NCBI RefSeq assembly: GCF_000002425.4
Contig: NC_037271.1
Span: 11,788,786-11,852,785 of the forward strand
Reading direction: 5' to 3'
DNA: 64,000 nucleotides
From: Physcomitrium patens
Taxonomy: Eukaryota > Streptophyta > Bryopsida > Funariales > Funariaceae
The position numbers were made by a program, and so were the translations under genes. Shown here one piece after another: positions 11,960-21,164 of this stretch. The notes under the pieces are model-generated. The model saw only the letters and a list, made by a program, of their open reading frames with translations, ran no database searches and was not told the DNA's origin. Position 1 is the stretch's first letter, and each line of letters opens with the position of its first letter.

Positions 11960-12737
11960 TTTCGTATTGTGATTTGGCTACCATATGAAAATAATATGTT
12001 TATATATTTAATATATAATATACTAGACAACATGGTAAAAGCCATGTTAGTAGATTTTTGTTGGTTATAAGATGTGGATAGATTACTATCCTAAAAAGAA
12101 GTTGTTTAAAAGGGCTTCTATTACAATTTATATAACTTTATTTTTTTTTAATAGTGACTTTTGAAGTTGATCTTATTAGTAGTAACTTTTAAATATTTAG
12201 AGTCACCCTTGCTAGACATTGGTGACACTTGAAGTTTTATTTTGGTTCTATTATTTGGTATTTAGGGCATATATTATGTAAATCTTATTAAAAAAAAAGA
12301 ATTGGAGATGGATCTTGGTAGCAAAAAAGAGAAGTTAGGACATCTATATGGATGAATGGAAATGGATGATAAAAATCTCCATTCCTATTGGCTAAAAATC
12401 ATGTCCAATGGGCTTCAAGGAGGTTGTCTAAGGCCTTATATAAAGAAAATAGTACTTGGGTGCTTGTGAATTAGGATTTTAGAGCACCTGCTAGAAGTTT
12501 TAAGTTTTGAGACAATTAGTAGCGAATTTATAATTGAATTTTTTGAAGTAAATCTTAAGGATAAATTCTATATTATTTGTGAATTTGATAAAAATTAAAT
12601 AGTTGAATCAAGAGATATGAATTTGTGAAGTTCATAAAGAAAAAATCCTTTGTAGGAATATTATATTTTGAAGGAATTTTATTATAATTTGAACATTTTA
12701 TACAAAGTAAAGAGATTTTTGGAAGTCAAGAATTTAA

Positions 12738-12783
<46 letters not shown>

Positions 12784-13137
12784 AAGTTGAATATATAGAG
12801 CTATGGTCAAATTTTGATATAAAAGTGAGCTTTTGAGAAGAAATTATAGATTTTCTTTGGAATTATTAAAAATCTAACTTACCAGCAAATGATTAGTTAT
12901 GATTTGGTATAGCCAAGAATGTTAGGAAATTTCTAGATATTTTAGAAAGCCTTATGTGAAAACTTTCTTAAATATAAAAGGTTTTATTAATAAAATATCT
13001 TTTGATATTATAGTATTTATCTATCTTTTACTTTAAAGGTTAAATAACTTATTGGAGCTTGATCAATAAGTTAAAACTAAATTCTCTACACCTAAGTACT
13101 AAATATATTTCCAAATAGAAAACCATGCAATACAACA
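11960..13137 (+). mobile_element. Solo LTR, family B (copy B3)
   Basis: The start TTTCGTATTGTGATTTGGC aligns with the B start, and the end ACCATGCAATACAACA aligns with the B end. Its inner sequence follows B1 and B5, including the paired CCAAT motif near 12383-12412 and a (TA)n run at 12739-12780. It interrupts chromovirus C1 pol at the position matching about 16490 of the intact copy. Flanks do not give a clean duplication. Confidence 0.7.
12739..12780. repeat. (TA)n microsatellite
   Basis: Uninterrupted TA dinucleotides, about 21 units, within solo LTR B3. Confidence 0.95.
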
Positions 13138-14680
13138 CCGTGCTGCTCTTTTGTTATTCATAAGCCTCTTTTAGTCATGCCTTTATTGTTGTATGTAGTT
13201 CAAATAAATGATTTATCAAATATTTTTTCATAAGATTATTAATTTTTAAAAATTCAAAATTATTAAATTAATAATGATATCCATAATTAGCAAAGAAAGA
13301 TATTAATTACTTAAAAGAATATATCATATTATTATAAGTTAATTTTACCAATGACAAAAGAGTTGTTCAATCATCTTGTCAATAGTTGATGGTACACCTC
13401 AAATACTACTCGAAAACTTAATTTAAATGCTCTATATATCCATTAATTTGACAATGGAAAGCCAAAGATAGTTTTATATCTACTTTTAGAATTTTGAAAA
13501 GTGTTCTTCAAAAACTTGATACAAACTAAGTTTTCTTGTCTAATATAATATTCTTGAGCAATCCATGATAGTGATAGATGTTGTTAATAAAAAACTTGGT
13601 TATTTTTTCACTTGTGATAGATTTTATATATGGTATAAAATGTACCATTTACGTGAAACAATCTACTATCATGAATGTAGAATTATAAGAACTTAAGACT
13701 GAAAGATCTATGATGAAATCCATAGAAATAAAAGACCATGGTTGTTTTGAAATGGGTAATGGTTGGAAAAGTCCATAGGATCAATGATTAGGAGTTTGTG
13801 ACTTTGAACAAACGTCACATGATTGAACATAGTCTTTTATTGCCTTTTACATTTGTGGCCATCAAAAATCTATAGATATAAGTTTTAGTATCTTATTGTA
13901 TCTAAAATATTTGGCTACTAGAAAGTCATGACATGCTTGAAGAATACGTAAATGTGCTTCTCTTTCTAAAATGTATAGGCTTCTTTTGAAATAGAATAGG
14001 TTGTTCTTGAACTCAAACTTCAAAGTATTATGAGACCTACGAAAAAGATTCTTGATATCATGAATAAAAGAATCAAAGGATATACTTGATTGAATTTGCT
14101 TGACCAAGATTGAAATAACTATCAATGTTTATTTTATTGCTCGAAGATGAAAGTGCTATGGCTTCAAGAGAATCATTCTTTGTCAATCAAAAGATGTGTC
14201 TCTTTCTTTTGGTATAAGATAAGAACATCTAAAAAAGACATTTGATAAACCTTGTTTTTTTTTAATTAAAAAATAATTAAAAAATCAAATCTTGACAAAG
14301 ACATGCTCCAATGGACTTGGCAATGATTCAAAATACATAAAAAAATATTCAAGATTTTTATAATTGATATAAATAATAATTGGATTGAAAGTACCTTTTA
14401 GATAATAATATAATTTTTGAAACAAATCTACAATTGCAAATAGTTCTTTATCATGAATCTTGTACTTGATCTTGGCTACTAAAAAATTTCTTAAATAAAA
14501 AGCTATTAGATGAAGTTTATCATTTGTTTCCATTTGTAATAATGTAACATCCAAAGTAAAGTTTGATGTATCTATTTTTATAAAAAAAAATAGCTTAAAA
14601 AAATCAACACAATACAAGATTGGTGTAAAAATAAAGGTTGCCTTCAATAGATTTATGAAACACATGAGAATCAATAAATT
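13138..14680 (-). pseudogene. Decayed chromovirus C1: integrase and RNase H
   Basis: Reverse strand is collinear with 16490-18000 of the intact element. The frame at 13862-14125 holds the integrase zinc-binding region and upstream (SSISFDSF, FKNNLFYFKRSLY, ARILQACHDF, KYFRYNKILKLIS). The frame at 14285-14674 holds RNase H (DTSNFTLDVTLLQME, HDKELFAIVDLFQ, YINYKNLEYF), where the TDH catalytic Asp has become Asn. RT, protease and gag are absent; the sequence stops abruptly at about 14680 against plus-strand chromovirus DNA. Confidence 0.75.
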
Positions 14681-14808
14681 TTTTTATAAATATAGTAAAG
14701 ATGATTAAGGCTTTTCATTGATAATATCTATCAAAACAAAGATGAAGAAAAATAAGATCTATGAATGATGATGATTGCTTTTGATGGAACTTCTCTTAGA
14801 AGAGGTTA
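14681..14808 (+). pseudogene. Chromovirus C3 3' end fragment with polypurine tract
   Basis: Plus-strand sequence that matches the end of pol and the spacer at 34140-34225 of C2 (CATTGATAATATCTATC, GATGAAGAA..ATAAGATCTA). It then reads the purine tract TTAGAAGAGGTTA (about 14796-14808) directly before an LTR start. The third ORF is not present between them, so this copy has an internal deletion. It forms a head-to-head junction with minus-strand C1 at about 14680. Confidence 0.6.
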
Positions 14809-14921
14809 TGTTACAAACATACATATTCATTCTAATAATTACCTATATAATTAGATAGAAATAGGTAAAAGTCAATTAATTTCATAATATCTTTTAGAAA
14901 AGCTTCCTAAAAGCTATATAG
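14809..14921 (+). mobile_element. Chromovirus C3 LTR, left part (right part at 21279-21673)
   Basis: Begins TGTTACAAACATACATATTC and aligns with the reverse complement of the intact element's LTR start (TGTCACGGACATACATATAA). It is cut at 14921 by the intact chromovirus, whose TATAG target duplication ends here, and continues at 21279. The insertion is therefore into an older LTR of the same superfamily, in the opposite orientation. Confidence 0.8.
14917..14921. repeat. Target-site duplication TATAG, left copy (right copy 21274-21278)
   Basis: TATAG lies immediately outside both LTRs of the intact chromovirus. Its perfect state supports a single recent integration event with a 5-bp stagger. 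Confidence 0.95.
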
Positions 14922-15461
14922 TGTCAAGGACAAGAACTCGATGAAAGCTAAAGAGTAAGTGAGACTTTTCTCAAAAAGAAATAGGACAAAATAGAAATAT
15001 GTATATTAAGAAAGAAACTGGAATGGCTATTGCCAAAATACAAGAAAACTAGAGACCCTTGAAACTAGACTAGAAGCAAGAAAGGAGTTGACAAGAGTGA
15101 AGAGGGCTTCACTCTTGCCTCTATATATACTATCTAACTAGAAGCCACGTGGCGATGTTCTATAAGACCTCCAATATATGTTGACTTTCTAGGCCACATG
15201 CCTTTGCTTGCAAGGCAAGTTTTCTATGGATGGACCACGTAGTTAGCTTGTTCTTTAAGCTTCCAACATGTGTGGCACATGGCTAACTTGTTGACCAAGT
15301 TTCTAACCTAAAAGTCAACTATAGACTCCTATAAAGTCAAAGCAGCGTCTATGAAGCTTCTAAGAAGCTTCTCTAGAAGATATTACACAATTAACCTACT
15401 TTTATCTACTTTTACATACTTTTATCTATTCATATAGGTAATTATATGTATGTCCGTGACA
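14922..15461 (-). repeat. 3' LTR of the intact chromovirus
   Basis: 540 bp, TG...CA ended. Within the LTR the two ends form an 11-bp near-perfect inverted repeat (TGTCAAGGACA against TGTCACGGACA on the other strand). It carries the same promoter motifs as the 5' LTR: TATATATA at 15122-15129, GCCACGTGGC at 15144-15153, and GAAGCTTC twice at 15353-15371. Confidence 0.95.
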
Positions 15462-15464
15462 TTA

Positions 15465-15475
15465 CCCCCCCTTCT
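15465..15475 (-). promoter_or_regulatory. Polypurine tract for plus-strand priming
   Basis: On the minus strand AGAAGGGGGGG followed by TAA lies directly upstream of the 3' LTR start TGTCACGG. The decayed relatives have AAAAAGGAAGGTAA (C2) and TTAGAAGAGGTTA (C3) at the same place. Confidence 0.85.
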
Positions 15476-15502
15476 AGGGACGAGTTCCACGAGGAGCGGT
15501 GA

Positions 15503-15925
15503 TTATATATTGAGAAAATCTAATATGCGGCGAATTGTATTTGCTACATACTCTGATCTTTGTTCTCTTCGAAGATAGTTGATGGGTCCTCTTAGCCATC
15601 GATAGTGTCCCATTCCAGGGCGAGAAGACCACCCTGTTATTTGATCACTGTTGAGGCCTTCATAACTTCCTTCAAATAATACATTTGAAACACCATCAGG
15701 AGTCGTTCCTATCTCCAATAATATCACCAAACATCGAGAATCTCTTCCAAGGTCGTGATACCAAACGCGTTGTATCTCACCATCTATTCGAGGAAGAACA
15801 TGTCGTTCTTGAGGATCTTCATCTCGGTTGCGTCGTCTTGAAGGTTGTGACAATCGTAATGTCTCATCCGGTAAGTCAGCAAACGAAGGTTCTTGAGTTG
15901 AATCCGCTGGTTGTTGGCTCTCCAT
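15503..15925 (-). CDS. Third ORF of the chromovirus, 140 aa, unknown function
   Basis: Lies between the pol stop (16020) and the polypurine tract, about 94 bases after pol, in the position where some LTR elements carry extra or env-like genes. The protein is hydrophilic. The N-terminal third is acidic/arginine-rich (QPSRRRNRDEDPQERH about residues 28-43). A denser central part has VWYHDLGRDSRCLVILLEI and VLFEGSYEGLNSDQITGWS (about 54-102), and the C-terminus is basic and helical (YLRREQRSEYVANTIRRIL). No signal peptide, membrane span, zinc or catalytic motif is visible, so it is not envelope-like. A collinear relict exists in the diverged element C2 (34280-34702), with the central block best kept, which argues that it is a real element gene. 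I do not recognise the family. Confidence 0.75.
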   Translation of the reverse strand: MESQQPADSTQEPSFADLPDETLRLSQPSRRRNRDEDPQERHVLPRIDGEIQRVWYHDLGRDSRCLVILLEIGTTPDGVSNVLFEGSYEGLNSDQITGWSSRPGMGHYRWLRGPINYLRREQRSEYVANTIRRILDFLNI

Positions 15926-16019
15926 CTAATTAGCGTCACAAATGCAAAGAAGTTACAAACAAGGATAGGAATTTGAATGTTATCTTGCCTCAATCTTGTC
16001 TCTTTTATAAGAGAGGTTT

Positions 16020-19000
16020 TCATCTTGGTTTTGATGGATGTCGTTGATGAAAAACTTTGACTTTAGCTGATGCATTTGCTAGATTCCTGGATGGCTCCCA
16101 TGTGCGCTCACTAATATCATATCCGCGCCAATGAACAAGATATTCTAGCTTATTTCGGCACCGCCTTGAGTCTAATATCTCTTCCACCTCAAATTCTTCA
16201 TTATTATCTACTTCTATAGGAGGCGGTGGCATTTGTCTTCTTCCTTGTATATCCACTGTCTTATATGGTTCAAGAAGAGACACGTGGAATACAGGATGGA
16301 TCTTCATTGACTCCGGTAGATGTAACCGATATGCAACTGGGTTGATCTGTTCAGAAACAGAAAAGGGGCCAAGCCTACGATAGTCCAATTTGTCACAAGG
16401 TCGAGTGGTCTTGATATTGCGACGAAGTAGCCATACCTTATCACCCACGTTGAGTTGTGGTTGCTCTTTACGATATATATCTGCATTTATCTTTTGTCGT
16501 TCTTGAGCTTTCTTCAACTGCGCCTTCATTATTGCATGTAACTCTGACAACCGATTTGCCATATCTTCTGCTGCAGGATTATCAACTTTTGAAAAATCAA
16601 AAGTATCAAGTCGTGGATGATAGCCATAATTGGCAAAGAAAGGTGTTTGTTGCGTGGAGGAATGTACCGTATTATTATAAGCAAACTCTGCCAATGGCAG
16701 AAGGTTTGTCCAATCATCTTGTTGGTAGTTGATGGTACACCTTAAATACTGTTCCAAGACTTGGTTTACGCGCTCTGTTTGTCCATCAGTTTGAGGATGG
16801 AAAGCTGAAGATAGCTTTATGTCCACTTTTAAAATCTTGAAAAGAGTCCTCCAGAATCTCGACACAAATTGAGTTCCCCTATCCGATATGATATCTTTAG
16901 GTAATCCATGATAGCGATAGATATTATCAATGAAAAGCTTAGCTGTTTCTTCACCTGTGATAGATTTTGTACATGGCATAAAATGTGCCATCTTGGTGAA
17001 ACGATCTACTATCACAAATATAGAATCATAAGATCTTGAGTTTGGAAGATCTGTGATGAAATCCATAGAAACAGAAGACCATGGTTGTTCTGGTATAGGT
17101 AATGGCTGAAGAAGTCCGTAAGGTCGATGTCGAGGAATTTTTGATCTTGAACAAATATCACATGATTGTACAAAGTCTTTGACTGACTTCCACATTTGTG
17201 GCCACCAAAAATCTCTTGATATGAGTTCCAGAGTCTTATTATATCCAAAGTGCCCTGCTGCTGGAAAGTCATGACGTGCTTGAAGAACACGCAAACGTGC
17301 TTTTCCTTCTGGAACATATAGGCGTCCTTCAAAATATAATAGATTATTCTTGAACTCGAACTTAGAAGAATCATGAGACTTGGAAGAATTATTCTCGATA
17401 TCATGAACAAGAGGGTCTGAGGACATACTGGACTGGATTTGCTTGAGAAAAGTTGAATCAACAGTCAATGTTGATTTCACTGCTCGGAGATGAAATTGCT
17501 CCGGTTTCAAGAGGACCGTTCTTTGTTGCTCAAAAGCTGCATCTCCTTCTTTTGGTGCAAAATAAGAACGTCTAGACAGGGCATCGGACAAACCTTGTTG
17601 TTTTCCTGGCCGATAAGTGATAATGAAGTCGAATCTTGACAAAGACATACTCCAACGAGCTTGACGACGATTCAACACGCGTGCTGACATGAAATACTCG
17701 AGGTTCTTGTGATCTGTATACACAGTGACTGGACTAGAAGCGCCTTCTAGATAATGACGCCATTCTTGAAAGGAATCCACGATCGCAAGAAGTTCTTTAT
17801 CGTGGATCTCATAATTGATCTCGGCTGCTGAGAATTTTCTTGAATGAAAAGCTATCGGATGAAGTTTGTCATCTGTTCCCATTTGTGATAAAACTGCACC
17901 CAAGGCAAAATCCGATGCGTCTGTTTCCATAAAAAATACCTTGGAAAAGTCAACACGATATAAGACTGGTGCAGAGACAAACGATGTCTTCAAGGCTTCA
18001 AATGCTGCTTCCGCTTCTTGATTCCATTGAAATTTATCTTTACTAGTCAAGCGTGTAAGTGGAGCTGCAACTCGTGAGAAGTCTTTGATGAAGATCCGAT
18101 AGTAATTGGCAAATCCCAAGAAACATTGGACATCTCTTACAGTCTTTGGAATCTTCCAATCCATGATTGTTTGGACTTTCTTAGAATCCATCATGAGACC
18201 ATCATTTGAAATGATGTATCCTAAAAAGTCAACTTGAGTAGTGTGAAATACACACTTTTCCATCTTGGCGTACAATCCTGCATCTCTAAGTTTTTGTAAT
18301 ACTCGACGAACATGTATTTCATGTTCTTCAACGTTCTTGGAATAGATCAGGATATCGTCTAGATAGCAGACGACAAAATTGTCTAAGAATTCACGAAATA
18401 CATCATTCATGAGATGTTGAAAAGCAGCTGGTGCATTCGTGAGTCCAAAAGGCATGACATTGTATTCAAAGTGTCCGTACCTGGTTCGAAACGCAGTCTT
18501 CCATTCATCTCCTTCTTTGATCCGTACTAGATTATATGCTCCTCTTAGATCTATTTTTGTATAGATCTTAGCTTGATTTAACTGGTCAAGGAGTCCTGAT
18601 ATCAAAGGTAATGGATACCTGTTCTTGATTGTGATCTTGTTGAGTCCTCGATAGTCAACACACATTCGTAAAGATCCATCTTTTTTCTTTACGAATAGAA
18701 TTGGAGCTCTTGCTGGAGATTTTGAATGGCGTATGAAATTCTTCGCTAAATTCTCGTCAATATATGTCTTGAGTTCAGCCAACTCATCTTGCGATAAACT
18801 GTAAATTGGTCCAAATGGTGGCTGAGTTCCTTCCTTGAGATCGATTGAACAATCGTATGGACGATGCTCACGAAGAATATCTGCATTCTTTTTCTCAAAA
18901 ACGTCTTGATAATCCTGATATTGACTTGGAATGCCACTTGAAGTCTTTACGCTTTCAGAAATAGGTGCAGCATAAATAGCAAAAGTTGATCCTTCTTTTG

Positions 19001-19583
19001 CTGCGTGTATAAATGCTTTTGCACCTATAAGTGCGGGTTTTACTATACTAGACTCATGGTTTTTTACTTGATTAATAGAACTGTTACTAATGCTCCGAGG
19101 AAAATCAAGTTTACGAGAAATCCAATCTATTCGAGGATTATACTTTTCTAACCATGATAAGCCTAAAATTACTGGATTAGAGGGAGATCTAATTATATTA
19201 AAAATTACGCAACTATTATGACCATTTATTACTACATCTACAGGAAGTGTTTCGTGAGTTACATCTCCAGAAGACAACGGACGACCATCTATAACTTCTA
19301 CGTGTACAGGTTTAGTTTTTTGTATTAATGATATTCTATGACATCTAGCAAATTCTTCATCTAAAAAACAAGCTGAGGCTCCTGAATCTATCAAGGCAGA
19401 GGCTTTGTAATTATTAGGTCCTAAACGCACATCTATTATAAAACAAGGAGATGGTTCTGAGGAGAGGATAGGACCTTCATTAGAAGTTGTACAAGATTCC
19501 AGCCGCACGGTCCCTATTGTAGCTGGACGTACTCGTTTTCCGACATACTGTCTTCTTTCACAGTCGTACTCCTCATTTTGTAG
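16020..19583 (-). CDS. pol: Chromovirus pol polyprotein (protease, RT, RNase H, integrase, chromodomain)
   Basis: Frame open from 19583 to the TGA at 16020. Residues are counted from the GTG at 19508, giving 1162 aa. Aspartic protease DSG at 41-43. RT with KID (320) and YLDD (382-385). RNase H with Asp530, Glu572 and Asp599 (TDH). Integrase zinc module His746, His753, Cys783 and Cys786, then catalytic Asp816, Asp876 and Glu912 (D-59-D-35-E). Chromodomain about 1106-1158 with HWRGY and TWEP (Trp1127, Trp1137). All catalytic residues are intact. The chromodomain in this clade binds modified histones and steers insertion. The frame is -1 relative to gag and overlaps its last 70 nt, so expression probably needs ribosomal frameshifting; no ATG start is evident at the head of the frame. 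Confidence 0.95.
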   Translation of the reverse strand, partial: LQNEEYDCERRQYVGKRVRPATIGTVRLESCTTSNEGPILSSEPSPCFIIDVRLGPNNYKASALIDSGASACFLDEEFARCHRISLIQKTKPVHVEVIDGRPLSSGDVTHETLPVDVVINGHNSCVIFNIIRSPSNPVILGLSWLEKYNPRIDWISRKLDFPRSISNSSINQVKNHESSIVKPALIGAKAFIHAAKEGSTFAIYAAPISESVKTSSGIPSQYQDYQDVFEKKNADILREHRPYDCSIDLKEGTQPPFGPIYSLSQDELAELKTYIDENLAKNFIRHSKSPARAPILFVKKKDGSLRMCVDYRGLNKITIKNRYPLPLISGLLDQLNQAKIYTKIDLRGAYNLVRIKEGDEWKTAFRTRYGHFEYNVMPFGLTNAPAAFQHLMNDVFREFLDNFVVCYLDDILIYSKNVEEHEIHVRRVLQKLRDAGLYAKMEKCVFHTTQVDFLGYIISNDGLMMDSKKVQTIMDWKIPKTVRDVQCFLGFANYYRIFIKDFSRVAAPLTRLTSKDKFQWNQEAEAAFEALKTSFVSAPVLYRVDFSKVFFMETDASDFALGAVLSQMGTDDKLHPIAFHSRKFSAAEINYEIHDKELLAIVDSFQEWRHYLEGASSPVTVYTDHKNLEYFMSARVLNRRQARWSMSLSRFDFIITYRPGKQQGLSDALSRRSYFAPKEGDAAFEQQRTVLLKPEQFHLRAVKSTLTVDSTFLKQIQSSMSSDPLVHDIENNSSKSHDSSKFEFKNNLLYFEGRLYVPEGKARLRVLQARHDFPAAGHFGYNKTLELISRDFWWPQMWKSVKDFVQSCDICSRSKIPRHRPYGLLQPLPIPEQPWSSVSMDFITDLPNSRSYDSIFVIVDRFTKMAHFMPCTKSITGEETAKLFIDNIYRYHGLPKDIISDRGTQFVSRFWRTLFKILKVDIKLSSAFHPQTDGQTERVNQVLEQYLRCTINYQQDDWTNLLPLAEFAYNNTVHSSTQQTPFFANYGYHPRLDTFDFSKVDNPAAEDMANRLSELHAIMKAQLKKAQERQKINADIYRKEQPQLNVGDKVWLLRRNIKTTRPCDKLDYRRLGPFSVSEQINPVAYRLHLPESMKIHPVFHVSLLEPYKTVDIQGRRQMPPPPIEVDNNEEFEVEEILDSRRCRNKLEYLVHWRGYDISERTWEPSRNLANASAKVKVFHQRHPSKPR

Positions 19584-20521
19584 TTACGTCGCTTCTTTGG
19601 ACAATGTTGAGCAGTGTGCTTAGGTTCTCCACAATATAAGCACAATCCTTCTTGTCGACGACGAGACTTTTCTTGCTCAGTAAGAGGTTTGAAACGTACC
19701 GCATCAATTTGCATATCCTCTACTTCCGAAGGTATGTGTTGAGGAGACGTCGGTGTTGCCATTGAATTGTAGTAACGTTGAGGCCCACTTGTACGACTCT
19801 CGGATCGAAATTCAAAAAGTCGATTGTCGCACTTCACAGCAAAGTCAATTGCTTGACTCAATGTTTGAGGATCAGGTAAATTAAGCATCAATTTCTTTAC
19901 CTCATATTGTAATCCGTAGAGAAATTGACTCACAAGTGCGGCATCATCCCACTTGATATCAGTTGCAAGTTGTCGAAATTGCGAAGCATATAATGTTACT
20001 GATCGATTGCCTTGTCGCAAAATACGGATCTTGTTGGTTGCAACACGAATTGCATCATGTTCTCCAAACATGGATCGAAACTCCGCCAAAAAAGCCTCCA
20101 GATTATCCAATATTGGATCTCGTCGTTCAAGAAAAGATGAAAACCATGACAATGCTGAACCTGAAAGAAGTGTACCAATGAATCTAACTTGTGACCCTGG
20201 AGTTGGATAGCTCTGGGGTTGAAGTTCAATTACTAGTTGGACCTGATTGATGAATCCTCGAAACTTGGATCTGGTACCATCAAACTTCTCGGGCAAGGCA
20301 ACTCTCGGTTCTCTAACACTCGAAGGGTGTTCCATTCTGGGAGAAGGGACATGGTTTGGTGTAGATGTTGAAGCAGCCCCAATCATCTCTATATCTTCAC
20401 TTCCTACCATTCTTGTTGCTCCTTGTGGTGGTAAATTGAGTTGATGCATCGCAAGCATTAACTCCCTCAATTGCTCTTGCATCTGTGCCATTGCACTCTT
20501 CATTTCAACAAGCTCTGCCAT
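19514..20521 (-). CDS. gag: Chromovirus gag, 335 aa, one zinc knuckle
   Basis: ATG at 20521, 212 nt inside the 5' LTR. The N-terminus has a heptad-like helical stretch (MKSAMAQMQEQLRELM). The central capsid region has the retrotransposon gag signature (PEKFDGTRSKFRGF, ALSWFSSFLERRDP, FLYGLQYEVKKLM). The C-terminus has a CX2CX4HX4C knuckle, CLYCGEPKHTAQHC, at about residues 294-307, followed by a basic patch. It would package element RNA into virus-like particles in the cytoplasm. It ends in TAG at 19516-19514 while pol is open in the -1 frame across the last 70 nt. A decayed homologue is at 29937-30790. Confidence 0.95.
   Translation of the reverse strand: MAELVEMKSAMAQMQEQLRELMLAMHQLNLPPQGATRMVGSEDIEMIGAASTSTPNHVPSPRMEHPSSVREPRVALPEKFDGTRSKFRGFINQVQLVIELQPQSYPTPGSQVRFIGTLLSGSALSWFSSFLERRDPILDNLEAFLAEFRSMFGEHDAIRVATNKIRILRQGNRSVTLYASQFRQLATDIKWDDAALVSQFLYGLQYEVKKLMLNLPDPQTLSQAIDFAVKCDNRLFEFRSESRTSGPQRYYNSMATPTSPQHIPSEVEDMQIDAVRFKPLTEQEKSRRRQEGLCLYCGEPKHTAQHCPKKRRNYKMRSTTVKEDSMSENEYVQLQ
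19535..19541 (-). promoter_or_regulatory. Candidate -1 frameshift heptamer G GAA AAC
   Basis: In the gag/pol overlap (19583-19514) the sense strand reads GGAAAAC with gag codons GAA AAC. A -1 slip here places the ribosome exactly in the pol frame, about 20 nt before the gag stop. The A-site half (AAAC) fits the known XXXYYYZ pattern. The P-site half is imperfect, because GAA re-pairs on GGA with one mismatch. I checked no downstream pseudoknot. Confidence 0.45.
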
Positions 20522-20701
20522 AGTAGCACTTAGAAAAGAGAAGATGTCTAATAACGCTCAAAACAAATAGAAGAGAGGAATTGATAACAAAGAAAATACT
20601 AAGAACAATATCAGTTTAAAAGAGGGTAATCCGCAACTTCTAATGTGCTTATGTCTTATCAAGAAAAAGGGGTAATCCACTCTTAATCAAGAAAAGACAA
20701 A

Positions 20702-20713
20702 GCTCTGATATTG
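20702..20713 (-). promoter_or_regulatory. Possible tRNA-iMet primer-binding site, displaced from the LTR
   Basis: Sense strand CAATATCAGAGC shares TATCAGAGC with the usual plant initiator-tRNA site TGGTATCAGAGC, but the first three bases differ. It begins about 21 nt from the LTR edge instead of 0-5 nt. It may be the real site, a degenerate one, or unrelated if the element primes in another way. Confidence 0.4.
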
Positions 20714-20933
20714 TAAGTGTACTCTTGTCAATCTGTCAAGGACAAGAACTCGATGAAAGCTAAAGAGTAAGTGAGACTTTTCTCAAAAAGAAATAGGACA
20801 AAATAGAAATATGTATATTAAGAAAGAAACTGGAATGGCTATTGCCAAAATACAAGAAAACTAGAGACCCTTGAAACTAGACTAGAAGCAAGAAAGGAGT
20901 TGACAAGAGTGAAGAGGGCTTCACTCTTGCCTC

Positions 20934-20965
20934 TATATATACTATCTAACTAGAAGCCACGTGGC
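20934..20965 (-). promoter_or_regulatory. LTR core promoter: G-box palindrome and TATA box
   Basis: GCCACGTGGC (20965-20956) is a perfect palindrome with the CACGTG core bound by plant bZIP and bHLH factors. TATATATA follows at 20941-20934. In decayed C2 the TATA survives, while the G-box has become CTACATAG through CG-to-TA changes. The start of transcription would be near 20910-20900. Confidence 0.6.
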
Positions 20966-21164
20966 GATGTTCTATAAGACCTCCAATATATGTTGACTTT
21001 CTAGGCCACATGCCTTTGCTTGCAAGGCAAGTTTTCTATGGATGGACCACGTAGTTAGCTTGTTCTTTAAGCTTCCAACATGTGTGGCACATGGCTAACT
21101 TGTTGACCAAGTTTCTAACCTAAAAGTCAACTATAGACTCCTATAAAGTCAAAGCAGCGTCTAT

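Noticed and set aside
15784..16023. A 79-codon minus-strand frame whose ATG overlaps the pol stop as ATGA
   Set aside because: It overlaps the N-terminal half of the third ORF in another frame, its composition is less protein-like, and I found no conserved counterpart in C2. Probably chance.
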